Notes under the pieces: model-generated
What the model saw: the letters and a program-made list of their open reading frames with translations, nothing else
Told to the model about the DNA's origin: nothing
Database searches by the model: none
Part shown: one piece after another, positions 17,309 to 24,586 of the stretch
How positions within the stretch are numbered: the stretch's first letter is position 1
How the letters are laid out: each line of letters opens with the position of its first letter
Origin: an uncultured Eubacteriales bacterium
GTDB lineage: Bacteria; Bacillota; Clostridia; Christensenellales; Aristaeellaceae
Length of the DNA stretch: 57,278 bases
Assembly (NCBI GenBank): GCA_902778995.1
Contig: CACYZW010000043.1
Span: 1 to 57,278, forward strand
Direction: 5' to 3'
Made by a program: the position numbers and the translations under genes

Positions 17309-17499
17309 TTACTAACACCTCACATTCCGTCCATGAATCGGCTCCGGGATTCCCGCGAGCCGTGACGGCTATTAAAAAACCCTTGCGCAAGACGCAAGGG
17401 CGGTGTACACATTCAACCATCCGTTGCGCCTCGGCGAGCACCCCGCAGGGTTTATGCTTGCGCACTCGCTGTCTATGGCACAGAGCCTTTCAAAAGCCG
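17309..17499 (-). promoter_or_regulatory. Candidate L10-type leader of rplJ with attenuator
   Basis: The predicted transcript begins near 17499 and carries about 190 untranslated bases. It contains a GGTGCTCGCCGAGGCGC segment reminiscent of known L10 leaders, followed by the stem CCCTTGCG/CGCAAGGG (17393-17400, 17380-17387) and six T. An L10(L12)4-controlled attenuator is the natural reading. The kink-turn itself was not verified. Confidence 0.6.
17374..17400 (-). terminator. Attenuator/terminator stem in the rplJ leader
   Basis: An 8-bp stem with a 5-base loop followed by TTTTTT on the minus strand, positioned 65 bases before the rplJ start and downstream of the rplJ promoter. Confidence 0.8.
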
Positions 17500-17505
17500 G
17501 GATTT

Positions 17506-17534
17506 ATTTTACCAGATGCATCGGGGCGTGTCAA
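17506..17534 (-). promoter_or_regulatory. Promoter of rplJ-rplL
   Basis: A near-consensus TTGACA (17529-17534), 17 bases, TAAAAT (17506-17511) on the minus strand. It is strong, as expected for ribosomal protein genes. Confidence 0.85.
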
Positions 17535-17560
17535 GGGCGCATTTATGTTTATCTGAATTT

Positions 17561-17767
17561 TAACGGTTCACTTGTTACCATTCACCCAACAAGCTAACTT
17601 GGCAGGGAGGTATCGGAGGGGAGCAGCCCCTCCGATGTTCAATCGGCCCCGGCGACATGTGCGGCGGGGCGTTCAGGCAAATCTGTCAAAGGGGTGGTCT
17701 TGGCGGGGGAAGTGGGTCCCCCGCCAATTACCATTCGCCCGTAGGGTGAATGGTAACGTTCACTTTA
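17561..17767. repeat. MITE-like element between the rplJ and hisS promoters
   Basis: GTTACCATTCACCC (17574-17587) is the exact inverse of 17744-17757. Outside these termini a direct repeat close to TAACGTTCACTT occurs at 17561-17573 (with one extra G) and 17755-17766. Inside are hairpins TCGGAGGGG/CCCCTCCGA, TTGGCGGGGGA/TCCCCCGCCAA and ACCATTCGCCC/GGGTGAATGGT. No coding capacity is seen. It sits exactly between two divergent promoters. Confidence 0.55.
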
Positions 17768-17781
17768 AACCAAGATTTATC

Positions 17782-17810
17782 TTGACTTTTCCCCTTTCCT
17801 ATTTTATACT
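17782..17810 (+). promoter_or_regulatory. Promoter of the hisS-aspS-cysS T-box transcript
   Basis: TTGACT (17782-17787), 17 bases, TATACT (17805-17810), immediately upstream of the T-box leader. Confidence 0.8.
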
Positions 17811-17817
17811 TGCACCG

Positions 17818-18045
17818 TTGATACGGATTCTGCGTTGACGGGAAGAGTAACCGCGCGTGCCGCATAGCAGAGAGAAGCGCCGAGGGCTGTGAGCGCTTCA
17901 TGCAGGGCGCGGCGAACGACACCCCCGAGCAGCCGCTTCGCGGCGCATTTCCGGCGTTATCGGATAACGAGACGAAGCCTCGGCTTCAAGCAGGGTGGCA
18001 CCGCGAATCCTTCGCCCCTACACACGGGACGGAGGCGTTTTTTAT
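17818..18045 (+). promoter_or_regulatory. T-box riboswitch upstream of hisS-aspS-cysS
   Basis: The leader carries the T-box core AGGGTGGCACCGCG at 17992-18005, which pairs with the acceptor end of uncharged tRNA. Stem I includes GGAAGAGTAACCG and an AGAGA motif. The presumed specifier loop contains GAACGACACC (17914-17923), in which GAC (17918-17920, Asp) overlaps CAC (17920-17922, His); these are the amino acids of the first two genes. A hairpin at about 18013-18037 followed by six T is the terminator that the antiterminator would replace. Uncharged tRNA is thus expected to switch the operon on. The exact specifier is uncertain. Confidence 0.9.
18013..18043 (+). terminator. T-box-controlled terminator
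   Basis: CGCC (18013-18016) with GGCG (18034-18037), extended imperfectly inward, then TTTTTT. It lies directly 3' of the T-box sequence, where the regulated terminator is expected. Confidence 0.7.
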
Positions 18046-18098
18046 TCCCACCCAGGCGGAATTGGCTCTGCAGAAAGGGAAGACCGGCAAAAGACGGC

Positions 18099-18122
18099 AT
18101 TCCCCATTCCCAATTCCCCATT
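18099..18122. repeat. 24-bp repeat, copy between T-box and hisS
   Basis: Identical over 24 bases to 39512-39535. It lies between the T-box terminator and the hisS ribosome binding site, so it is part of the hisS mRNA leader. Confidence 0.6.
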
Positions 18123-18153
18123 CCCCATTTTTCGATGGAAGGGAGAAATCGCC

Positions 18154-19410
18154 ATGTTGACCCAGGCCCCCAAGGGCACCCAGGACATGCTGCCCAAAGA
18201 CGCCTACCGCTGGCAGGCCATCGCGCGAACCATGCGCGAAGCCTGCGCGCTGGCGGGCTATCAGGAGATCCGCACCCCCGTCTTCGAGCACACCGAGCTG
18301 TTCCAGCGCGGCGTTGGCGACACCACCGACGTGGTGCAGAAGGAGATGTACACCTTCGAGGACAAGGGACGCCGCTCCATCACCCTCAAGCCCGAAGGCA
18401 CCGCAGGCGCGGTGCGCGCCTTCATCGAAAGCCACATGTACGCCGAGACCCTCCCGGTCAAGCTGTACTATTCGGCCTGCCCCTGCTTCCGGTATGAAAA
18501 GCCCCAATCGGGACGCCTGCGCCAGTTCCACCAGAACGGCGTAGAGGTATTCGGCGCGAAGGACGCCAGCGTGGACGCGGAGATCATCCGGCTGGCCATG
18601 AACATACTCCACGCCAACCGCATCGACGGGTTGAAGCTGAACATCAACTCCATCGGCTGTCCCGCCTGCCGCGCGGCATACCTGGAAAAGCTGCGCGCCT
18701 ACCTGGCGCCCAAGCTGCCTACGCTGTGCAAAACCTGTCAGGAGCGCTTTGAACGCAACCCCATGCGCATACTGGACTGCAAGGAGGACGCGCCGAAGCT
18801 GACCGACGCCCCCGCCATGCTGGACAACCTGTGCGAGGACTGCGCGGCCCATTTTGAAAAGCTCAAGGGCTACCTGACGGCCCTGGGCCTCGAATACGCC
18901 GTCGATCCCCGCATCGTGCGCGGTTTGGACTACTACACCAAGACCGTGTTCGAGATCATCACCGACACCCCGGACGGCGGCGAGCTGACCGTCTGCGGCG
19001 GCGGGCGCTACGACGGCCTGGTGGAGGAGCTGGGCGGCCCCGCCACCCCCGGCATCGGCTGGGGCATGGGCATCGAGCGCATGATCATGGTGCAGGACAT
19101 GCGCGGCGTCGCCCCCGAGGCCCCCGCCCCGCTGGACGCGCTGGTGGTCACCCTGGGCGACGATGCCCGGATGGAGGGCGTGAAGCTGGTCGACGCGCTG
19201 CGCGCAGCGGGCGTCCGGGCCGACCTGGACCATGCCGCCCGCAGCATGAAGGCCCAGTTCAAGTACGCCGGCAAGCTTAACGTCAAAAAGGTCGTGGTCA
19301 TCGCTGGCGACGAGCTGGCCAAGGGCGTCGTCAAGCTCAGGGATATGGACGCCAGCAGCGAGATCGAGGTCGCAAGGGATGAGATCGTCGGGCTGCTGAC
19401 GCAGAAATAG
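18154..19410 (+). CDS. hisS: Histidyl-tRNA synthetase
   Basis: This class II synthetase of 418 residues charges tRNA-His. Visible features are motif 1 (YQEIRTPVFEHTELFQRGVGDTTD), motif 2 (PCFRYEKPQSGRLRQFHQNGVEVFG), the histidine motif near 265 (RIVRGLDYYTKTVFEI) and motif 3 (PGIGWGMGIERMIM). A C-terminal anticodon-binding domain (DALVVTLGDDARMEGVKLVDALRAAG) follows. The middle Cys-rich segment (CPACRAAYLEKL...CKTCQERFERNP) is common in the clostridial type. The ATG at 18154 has GGGAG upstream. It is the first gene after the T-box. Confidence 0.97.
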   Translation: MLTQAPKGTQDMLPKDAYRWQAIARTMREACALAGYQEIRTPVFEHTELFQRGVGDTTDVVQKEMYTFEDKGRRSITLKPEGTAGAVRAFIESHMYAETLPVKLYYSACPCFRYEKPQSGRLRQFHQNGVEVFGAKDASVDAEIIRLAMNILHANRIDGLKLNINSIGCPACRAAYLEKLRAYLAPKLPTLCKTCQERFERNPMRILDCKEDAPKLTDAPAMLDNLCEDCAAHFEKLKGYLTALGLEYAVDPRIVRGLDYYTKTVFEIITDTPDGGELTVCGGGRYDGLVEELGGPATPGIGWGMGIERMIMVQDMRGVAPEAPAPLDALVVTLGDDARMEGVKLVDALRAAGVRADLDHAARSMKAQFKYAGKLNVKKVVVIAGDELAKGVVKLRDMDASSEIEVARDEIVGLLTQK

Positions 19411-19547
19411 CGTTCAGTTCGCAATAATCGGCTGCTGTCGTATCCGGACATCCTGATTATCGGAAATCCGTGAGGATTTCATCCACGTCCAAGCCCTTAA
19501 CGCTCAAAATGGATATGAATTTATATCAAACACAGGAGGAAATGGCA

Positions 19548-21332
19548 ATGCTTTCTCACAAGCGCGATCATTATTGCGGTCTGCTGACCGAGAAAAACGT
19601 GGGCGAGACCGTCCACCTGTCCGGCTGGGTACAGCGCACCCGCGACCTGGGCGGCGTGATATTCGTATGGCTGCGGGACCGCGAGGGCCTGGTGCAGCTG
19701 GTATTCGACGCCGACGTGTGCGGCGCGGAGGTCTTCGACCTGGGCCGCAGCCTGCGCAGCGAGTACGTGGTGACCGCCGTGGGCGAGGTGCGCAGGCGCG
19801 ACGAGGGCGCGATCAACCGCGACCTAGCCACCGGCGCCATCGAGGTGTTCGTGAAGGAGGCCGCGCTGCTGAACAAGTCCGAGACGCCGCCCATCTACAT
19901 CGACGACAAGGCCGACGAAAACGAGCTGGTGCGCCTGAAATACCGCTACCTCGACCTGCGCCGCCCGTCGATGCAGGCCAAGCTGCGCCTGCGCAGCCGG
20001 GTGGTCAACTGCATCCGCTACGCCCTGGACGAGGCGGGGTTCACCGAGGTGGAGACGCCCATACTGTCCAAGTCCACCCCCGAGGGCGCGCGAGACTTCC
20101 TGGTGCCCAGCCGCCTGAAGCCCGGCACCTTCTACGCCCTGCCCCAGAGCCCCCAGATCTACAAGCAGCTGCTGATGCTCGCGGGCTTTGACAAGTACTA
20201 CCAGATCGCCCGTTGCTTCCGGGACGAGGACAACCGCGCCGACCGCCAGCCGGAGTTTACCCAGTGCGACATCGAAATGTCCTTCATCGATGAGGAGGAC
20301 ATCTACGCCGTCGTGGAAAGGGTGTTCGCCCGCATATTCAGGGAGGTCAAGGGCGTGGAGCTGCCCCTTCCCCTGCCCCGCATGCCCTGGATCGAGGCCA
20401 TGGAGCGCTACGGCAGCGACAAGCCCGACACCCGCTTCGGCATGGAATTGATCGACCTGACGGACAAGCTGGGCAATACCGGCTTCGTGGTCTTCGACAG
20501 CGCCATTGAAAACGGCGGCCGGGTGGAGGCGATCAACGCTAAGGGCCTGGCCTCCATGACCCGCAAGCAGATCGACAGCTACGCCGAATTCGTCAAGACC
20601 TACCGGGCCAAGGGCCTGCCCTACATGACCTTCACCGCCGACGGCAGCGTCAAGAGCAGCTTCAACAAGTTCATGACGCCGGAGCTTGTGGAGACCGTGC
20701 GCAGCGCCGTGAACGCCGAACCCGGCGACATCGTGTTCTTCGGCGCGGACAAAAAGAGCGTGGTCTGGCAGGCGCTGGGCGCGCTGCGCTGTGAGATCGC
20801 CCGCCGCAACGACATGATCGACCACGACAAGTACAACCTGTTCTGGGTCACCGAATTCCCGCTGTTCGAGTACAGCGAGGAGGAGGGGCGCTGGGTGGCG
20901 GCCCACCATCCCTTCACCAGCTGGTATGCCGAGGACAACGTCTATCTGGACACCGACAAGGAAAAGGTGCGCTCCCGGGCCTACGACCTGGTAATGAACG
21001 GCATCGAGCTGGCCAGCGGCTCCATCCGCATCCACCGCGCCGACATGCAGGCTCAAATGTTCGACATGATCGGCCTGTCCCACGAGGAGGCCCATCACCG
21101 CTTCGGCTTCCTGCTGGACGCCTTCAAGTACGGCGCGCCGCCCCACGGCGGCCTGGCCTTCGGCATCGATCGGCTGGTCATGCTGTTGACGGACAGCGAC
21201 AGCCTGCGGGATGTCATCGCCTTCCCCAAGGCCAACAGCGCCAACTGCCTGATGATGGAGACCCCCGCCGACGTGCGTCCCGACCAGCTGGAGACACTGA
21301 AAATAAGGATCGACCTGCCCGAGGAGGAATGA
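19548..21332 (+). CDS. aspS: Aspartyl-tRNA synthetase (bacterial type)
   Basis: The 594-residue class II enzyme has an N-terminal OB-fold anticodon domain ([26 protein letters not shown]), motif 1 ([24 protein letters not shown]), motif 2 ([21 protein letters not shown]), the bacterial GAD insertion near 290-410 and motif 3 ([15 protein letters not shown]). The start is the ATG at 19548 because AGGAGG at 19534-19539 is 8 bases away; the ATG at 19542 would be only 2 bases away. About 137 bases separate it from hisS, with a small GAAATCC/GGATTTC hairpin near 19463-19480. Whether the enzyme also charges tRNA-Asn is not decidable here. Confidence 0.97.
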   Translation: MLSHKRDHYCGLLTEKNVGETVHLSGWVQRTRDLGGVIFVWLRDREGLVQLVFDADVCGAEVFDLGRSLRSEYVVTAVGEVRRRDEGAINRDLATGAIEVFVKEAALLNKSETPPIYIDDKADENELVRLKYRYLDLRRPSMQAKLRLRSRVVNCIRYALDEAGFTEVETPILSKSTPEGARDFLVPSRLKPGTFYALPQSPQIYKQLLMLAGFDKYYQIARCFRDEDNRADRQPEFTQCDIEMSFIDEEDIYAVVERVFARIFREVKGVELPLPLPRMPWIEAMERYGSDKPDTRFGMELIDLTDKLGNTGFVVFDSAIENGGRVEAINAKGLASMTRKQIDSYAEFVKTYRAKGLPYMTFTADGSVKSSFNKFMTPELVETVRSAVNAEPGDIVFFGADKKSVVWQALGALRCEIARRNDMIDHDKYNLFWVTEFPLFEYSEEEGRWVAAHHPFTSWYAEDNVYLDTDKEKVRSRAYDLVMNGIELASGSIRIHRADMQAQMFDMIGLSHEEAHHRFGFLLDAFKYGAPPHGGLAFGIDRLVMLLTDSDSLRDVIAFPKANSANCLMMETPADVRPDQLETLKIRIDLPEEE

Positions 21333-21335
21333 CCC

Positions 21336-22754
21336 ATGAAGCAGATGATGATCTTCAACACGCTGTCCCGCAAGAAGGAGCCCTTCGTGCCGGTGCACGA
21401 GGGCAAGGTGGGCATCTACGCCTGTGGCCCCACGGTGTATAATTACTTCCACATCGGCAACGCCCGGCCCTTCATCATATTCGACACCCTGCGCCGGTTT
21501 ATGAAGCACCTGGGCTACGACGTGACCTTCGTGCAGAACTTCACCGACATCGACGACAAGATGATCAAGCGGGCCAACGAGGAGGGCACCACTGTCGAGG
21601 CCATCGCGGAGAAGTACATCGCCGAATACTTCAAGGACGCCGAGGCCATCGGCGTGCAGAAGGCCGACGTGCACCCCCGGGCCACCAAACACATCGGCGA
21701 GATCATCGGCCTGATCAAAAAGCTGGAAAACAAGGGGCTGGCCTACCGGGTGGACAACGGCGACGTGTACTTCGACACCCAGGCCTGGCGCAGCAACTAC
21801 GGCAAGCTGATCGGCCAGGATCTGGACGACCTGGAATCCGGCGCGCGCATCGAAGTGGGCGACATCAAGAAGCACCCGATGGACTTCGCGCTGTGGAAGG
21901 CCAAAAAACCCGGCGAGCCCTTCTGGAAGAGCCCCTGGGGCGAGGGACGACCCGGCTGGCACATCGAGTGCAGCGCCATGAGCATGAAATACCTGGGCGA
22001 GACCTTCGACATCCACTGCGGCGGCGTGGACCTGATCTTCCCCCACCACGAGAACGAGATCGCCCAGTCCGAGGGCGCGACGGGCAAGCCCTTCGCGAAG
22101 TACTGGATGCACAACGGCCACATCAACGTGGACAACAAGAAGATGTCCAAGTCTGCGGGCAACTTCTTCACCGTGCGGGACATCTCGAAGGAATTCGACC
22201 CCGAGGTCGTGCGCATGTTCATGCTGTCGGCCCACTACCGCAGCCCCATCAACTTCTCCCGGGATCTAATGGAGCAGGCCAAAGCCGGCCTGGAGCGGCT
22301 CTACACCGCCCGGAACAACGCCCTGTTCGCCCTGGATCACGCGCCGGAGCGCGCGCTGAACGACGAGGAGAAGGCCTTCATCGAGCGCAGCAGGGGCTTC
22401 ATGGATCAGTTCGACGACGCCATGTGCGACGATTTGAACACCAGCGAGGCCATGGGCGTGCTGTTCGAGTACGTCCGCGACATGAACACGTCCCTTGCAG
22501 ACGCGAAGCAGCCCTGCAGGGCCGCCATCGAAGCGGGGCTGGACGCCCTGAACGTGATGGCCCACGACGTGCTGGGCCTGCTGATGAAGGAGGCCGACAC
22601 CGTGCCCGAGGACATCAGGGCGCTGGTGCAGGCCCGGGCCGACGCGAAGAAGGCGAAGGATTTTGCCGAGGCCGACCGCATCCGCAACGAGGTCCTGGAG
22701 AGGGGCTACGTCATCGAGGACACCCCCAAGGGGCCGAAGGTGAAAAAAGCGTAA
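21336..22754 (+). CDS. cysS: Cysteinyl-tRNA synthetase
   Basis: This class I synthetase of 472 residues charges tRNA-Cys in the cytoplasm. It shows the HIGH-type motif YNYFHIGNARPF, KMSKS (NKKMSKSAGNFF) and zinc-ligand positions (IYACGPTVY; ECSAMSM; HHENEIAQSE). The start codon is 3 bases after the aspS stop, and its ribosome binding site (GAGGAGG) lies inside the aspS end, so translation is likely coupled. It is the third gene of the T-box operon. Confidence 0.97.
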   Translation: MKQMMIFNTLSRKKEPFVPVHEGKVGIYACGPTVYNYFHIGNARPFIIFDTLRRFMKHLGYDVTFVQNFTDIDDKMIKRANEEGTTVEAIAEKYIAEYFKDAEAIGVQKADVHPRATKHIGEIIGLIKKLENKGLAYRVDNGDVYFDTQAWRSNYGKLIGQDLDDLESGARIEVGDIKKHPMDFALWKAKKPGEPFWKSPWGEGRPGWHIECSAMSMKYLGETFDIHCGGVDLIFPHHENEIAQSEGATGKPFAKYWMHNGHINVDNKKMSKSAGNFFTVRDISKEFDPEVVRMFMLSAHYRSPINFSRDLMEQAKAGLERLYTARNNALFALDHAPERALNDEEKAFIERSRGFMDQFDDAMCDDLNTSEAMGVLFEYVRDMNTSLADAKQPCRAAIEAGLDALNVMAHDVLGLLMKEADTVPEDIRALVQARADAKKAKDFAEADRIRNEVLERGYVIEDTPKGPKVKKA

Positions 22755-22757
22755 AAG

Positions 22758-22811
22758 AACCAAGGACCGTGAAAACATCGCATGTGGTTTTCACGGTCCT
22801 TGGTTTTTTAT
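22758..22811 (+). terminator. Intrinsic terminator after cysS
   Basis: A perfect 19-bp stem (22758-22776 with 22787-22805) with a 10-base loop is followed by a T run. The A-rich left side means it can also end the convergent gene at 22825. Confidence 0.93.
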
Positions 22812-22824
22812 TTCAGATCAATTA

Positions 22825-23685
22825 TCAGCCCGTATAGCTCGACCAGTCGATCTCGGTGACAGTGCCGCTCTCGTCCACCCACACGTTGATGCAGGAATCG
22901 TGGCCGTTGGGATCGGTGAACAGGGAGAGGGCGTTGGCCTTGTGCTCATAGGTGACGCCGTTGACCGATTCGACGTAATCCAGCCCTGCGGCGTTCAGGC
23001 AGGCCCTGGCCGCGTTGATGTTCATGCCCACGGACACGCCGTAAACCTCGTAGCCCGCGCCGTACACCACGATGTTTTCCACCAGCTGGTTTCCGGCGAT
23101 GATCACGGATTCGTCGTAGTACTGATAGGGCGCTTCGGATTCCACCTGGCGATAGGAGATCAGGCCGATGTCGTTGGCCGCCTCAACCAGATTGTTCAGA
23201 TAGTAGCCGGACAGCTCCACGCTTCTGGTCGGCCCGTTGGACGGGCTTTCGGCATCCCCTTGCTCCGCGACTTCCCCGCCCCCGGCTTCTTCCCCGGGCT
23301 CATCCCCGGCATCGCCGCTGGCAAACAGTATGCCGGCGTCCAGGGCGCTCTGGCTGGCCGGCGCTTCGGTGGGCGCGGGTTCGGCTTCAGTGTTTTCCTC
23401 CACTTCGGCGGATTCGCCGACCAGCTCGGAATAGCGAGAGGAAACCCATCCCGTCTTTTCCCCGGCGGTTATCTTGTACCAGGCCACGCCGCGCTCGTCC
23501 ACGCTGGATTCGCCCAGGTATTCGAAGGTCTTGCCAGACGACAGTATGCTGAGGGATTCATAATCCAGTCCAGGACCCGAACGCAGCCAGACATCGCCCG
23601 TCGTGTGTACCTCTGCCAGCGCCATGCCCGTGAACAGCACCAGCGCCACGACTGCAACCAGAGCCCTGATCGCGCGTTTTTTCAT
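22825..23685 (-). CDS. Secreted SH3-domain protein with acidic linker
   Basis: This 286-residue exported protein has a signal peptide (MKKRAIRALVAVVALVLFTGMALA) and a bacterial SH3 domain at about 25-92 (VHTTGDVWLRSGPGLDYESLSILSSG...VAWYKITAGEKTGWVSSRYS). An acidic low-complexity linker (about 95-165) leads to an unassigned C-terminal domain (SGYYLNNLVEAANDIGLISY ... YGVSVGMNINAARACLNAAGLDYV). The C-terminal part resembles repeats that bind small ligands or sense wall fragments, but I cannot name it. AGGAGGT precedes the ATG at 23685. It is probably wall-associated. Confidence 0.75.
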   Translation of the reverse strand: MKKRAIRALVAVVALVLFTGMALAEVHTTGDVWLRSGPGLDYESLSILSSGKTFEYLGESSVDERGVAWYKITAGEKTGWVSSRYSELVGESAEVEENTEAEPAPTEAPASQSALDAGILFASGDAGDEPGEEAGGGEVAEQGDAESPSNGPTRSVELSGYYLNNLVEAANDIGLISYRQVESEAPYQYYDESVIIAGNQLVENIVVYGAGYEVYGVSVGMNINAARACLNAAGLDYVESVNGVTYEHKANALSLFTDPNGHDSCINVWVDESGTVTEIDWSSYTG

Positions 23686-23709
23686 CAATATGTACCTCCT
23701 GAATAATCC

Positions 23710-23739
23710 ATTATATCCATACTCTTTTGCATGCAGCAA
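23710..23739 (-). promoter_or_regulatory. Promoter of the SH3 protein gene
   Basis: Minus-strand TTGCTG (23734-23739), 18 bases, TATAAT (23710-23715). Confidence 0.5.
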
Positions 23740-23799
23740 TTCAAGTATAGCATTTGACCGCCCGTTGTCAACATGGCTTTTAAAGAATTCACACCGGCG

Positions 23800-23827
23800 T
23801 TGAAATTTTTTCCGGCTTCGGTATATT
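23800..23827 (+). promoter_or_regulatory. Promoter of the DUF378 gene
   Basis: TTGAAA (23800-23805), 16 bases, TATATT (23822-23827), about 67 bases before the start codon. Confidence 0.5.
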
Positions 23828-23894
23828 TTGCGAAAAAGCAGCCAACATAAGAGCATCACGCCGGAACACCGGCTGAGAGAAGGAGATGTCAATC

Positions 23895-24110
23895 ATGCTG
23901 GACCGCATATCCCTGTTGCTGAGCATCATCGGCGGCATCAACTGGCTGCTGGTGGGCCTGTTTCGCTTCGATTTTGTTGCCTACCTCTTCGGCGGGCAGG
24001 CGGCCACCGTCAGCCGCGTGATCTACACCATCGTCGGCATCGCCGCCCTGTGGTGCATATCCCTGCTGTTCCGCGAACGCGTGGGCGAGCCCGACGGCGA
24101 CATGCGATGA
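23895..24110 (+). CDS. DUF378 family small membrane protein
   Basis: This 71-residue protein has two membrane helices. The signature ISLLLSIIGGINWLLVGLFRFDFVAYLFGG followed by VSRVIYTIVGIAALWCISLLF matches the DUF378 (YuzA-like) family, whose function is unknown. The ATG at 23895 is preferred over the ATG at 23886 because GAAGGAG abuts the latter and is correctly spaced for the former. It stands alone between a divergent SH3 protein gene and a repeat-containing gap. Confidence 0.85.
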   Translation: MLDRISLLLSIIGGINWLLVGLFRFDFVAYLFGGQAATVSRVIYTIVGIAALWCISLLFRERVGEPDGDMR

Positions 24111-24269
24111 TACAACCCGGCGGGACAATGACCCGCCGGTACATAACTGTATATTGGACGTATAGAAACGGGAAAAGGTTCACAGGGCGTTGCAAAAGGG
24201 GCATCGCATGGGTCACGGAAGCATGGGCCTGTGGCAAAACGGACGCTCAATGCGAAAAGATGCGTTTAC
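24111..24269. other. Gap after the DUF378 gene
   Basis: It holds a CCGGCGGG/CCCGCCGG hairpin (24117-24124, 24132-24139) that may act as a weak terminator. The remaining bases up to the repeat show no gene that I can support. Confidence 0.4.
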
Positions 24270-24517
24270 TGCGGCGGCCTCCTGGCCGCCGCTCAGGATG
24301 TTGACAAAGTCAACATCCTGTCAGGCCGTTGTAAAGCCTGCAAGGCAAGGCGCCGGGATATGCAAAAAAGGGAGCTTACCAAACCGTAAGTGACCGCGTT
24401 TTGTATATCCCGGCAACACAGCAAGCAGAAAACGCTTCCGGTTTTAATTTGTCGGAAGAGTTTTCTGCGTTTGTGGGCTTTGTCAGCGGTCTGTGCGGCG
24501 GCCTCCTGGCCGCCGCT
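24270..24517 (+). repeat. Structured 199-bp repeat, copy 2, flanked by duplicated 24-bp palindromic hairpins
   Basis: The core at 24295-24493 is ungapped-homologous to copy 1 at 11025-11223. Its flanks are two identical copies (24270-24293, 24494-24517) of a hairpin GCGGCGGCC TCCT GGCCGCCGC, unrelated to the hairpin around copy 1. A perfect 11-bp 5' stem AGGATGTTGAC/GTCAACATCCT (24295-24305, 24309-24319) is present. The inner helices seen in copy 1 are all retained, several through compatible changes (C-G to U-G, A-C to A-U). It lies just 3' of the giant surface protein gene. Confidence 0.75.
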
Positions 24518-24586
24518 TCATCATTTCACGATCATATACCGGCGGTTGGATTGTCGCTCATGCCCTTCCCCCGGCCATTGGGTCCG

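Noticed and set aside
19824-22235. Long minus-strand open frame of about 800 codons
   Set aside because: Complete overlap with aspS and cysS, which are certain; it is a GC-rich antisense shadow.
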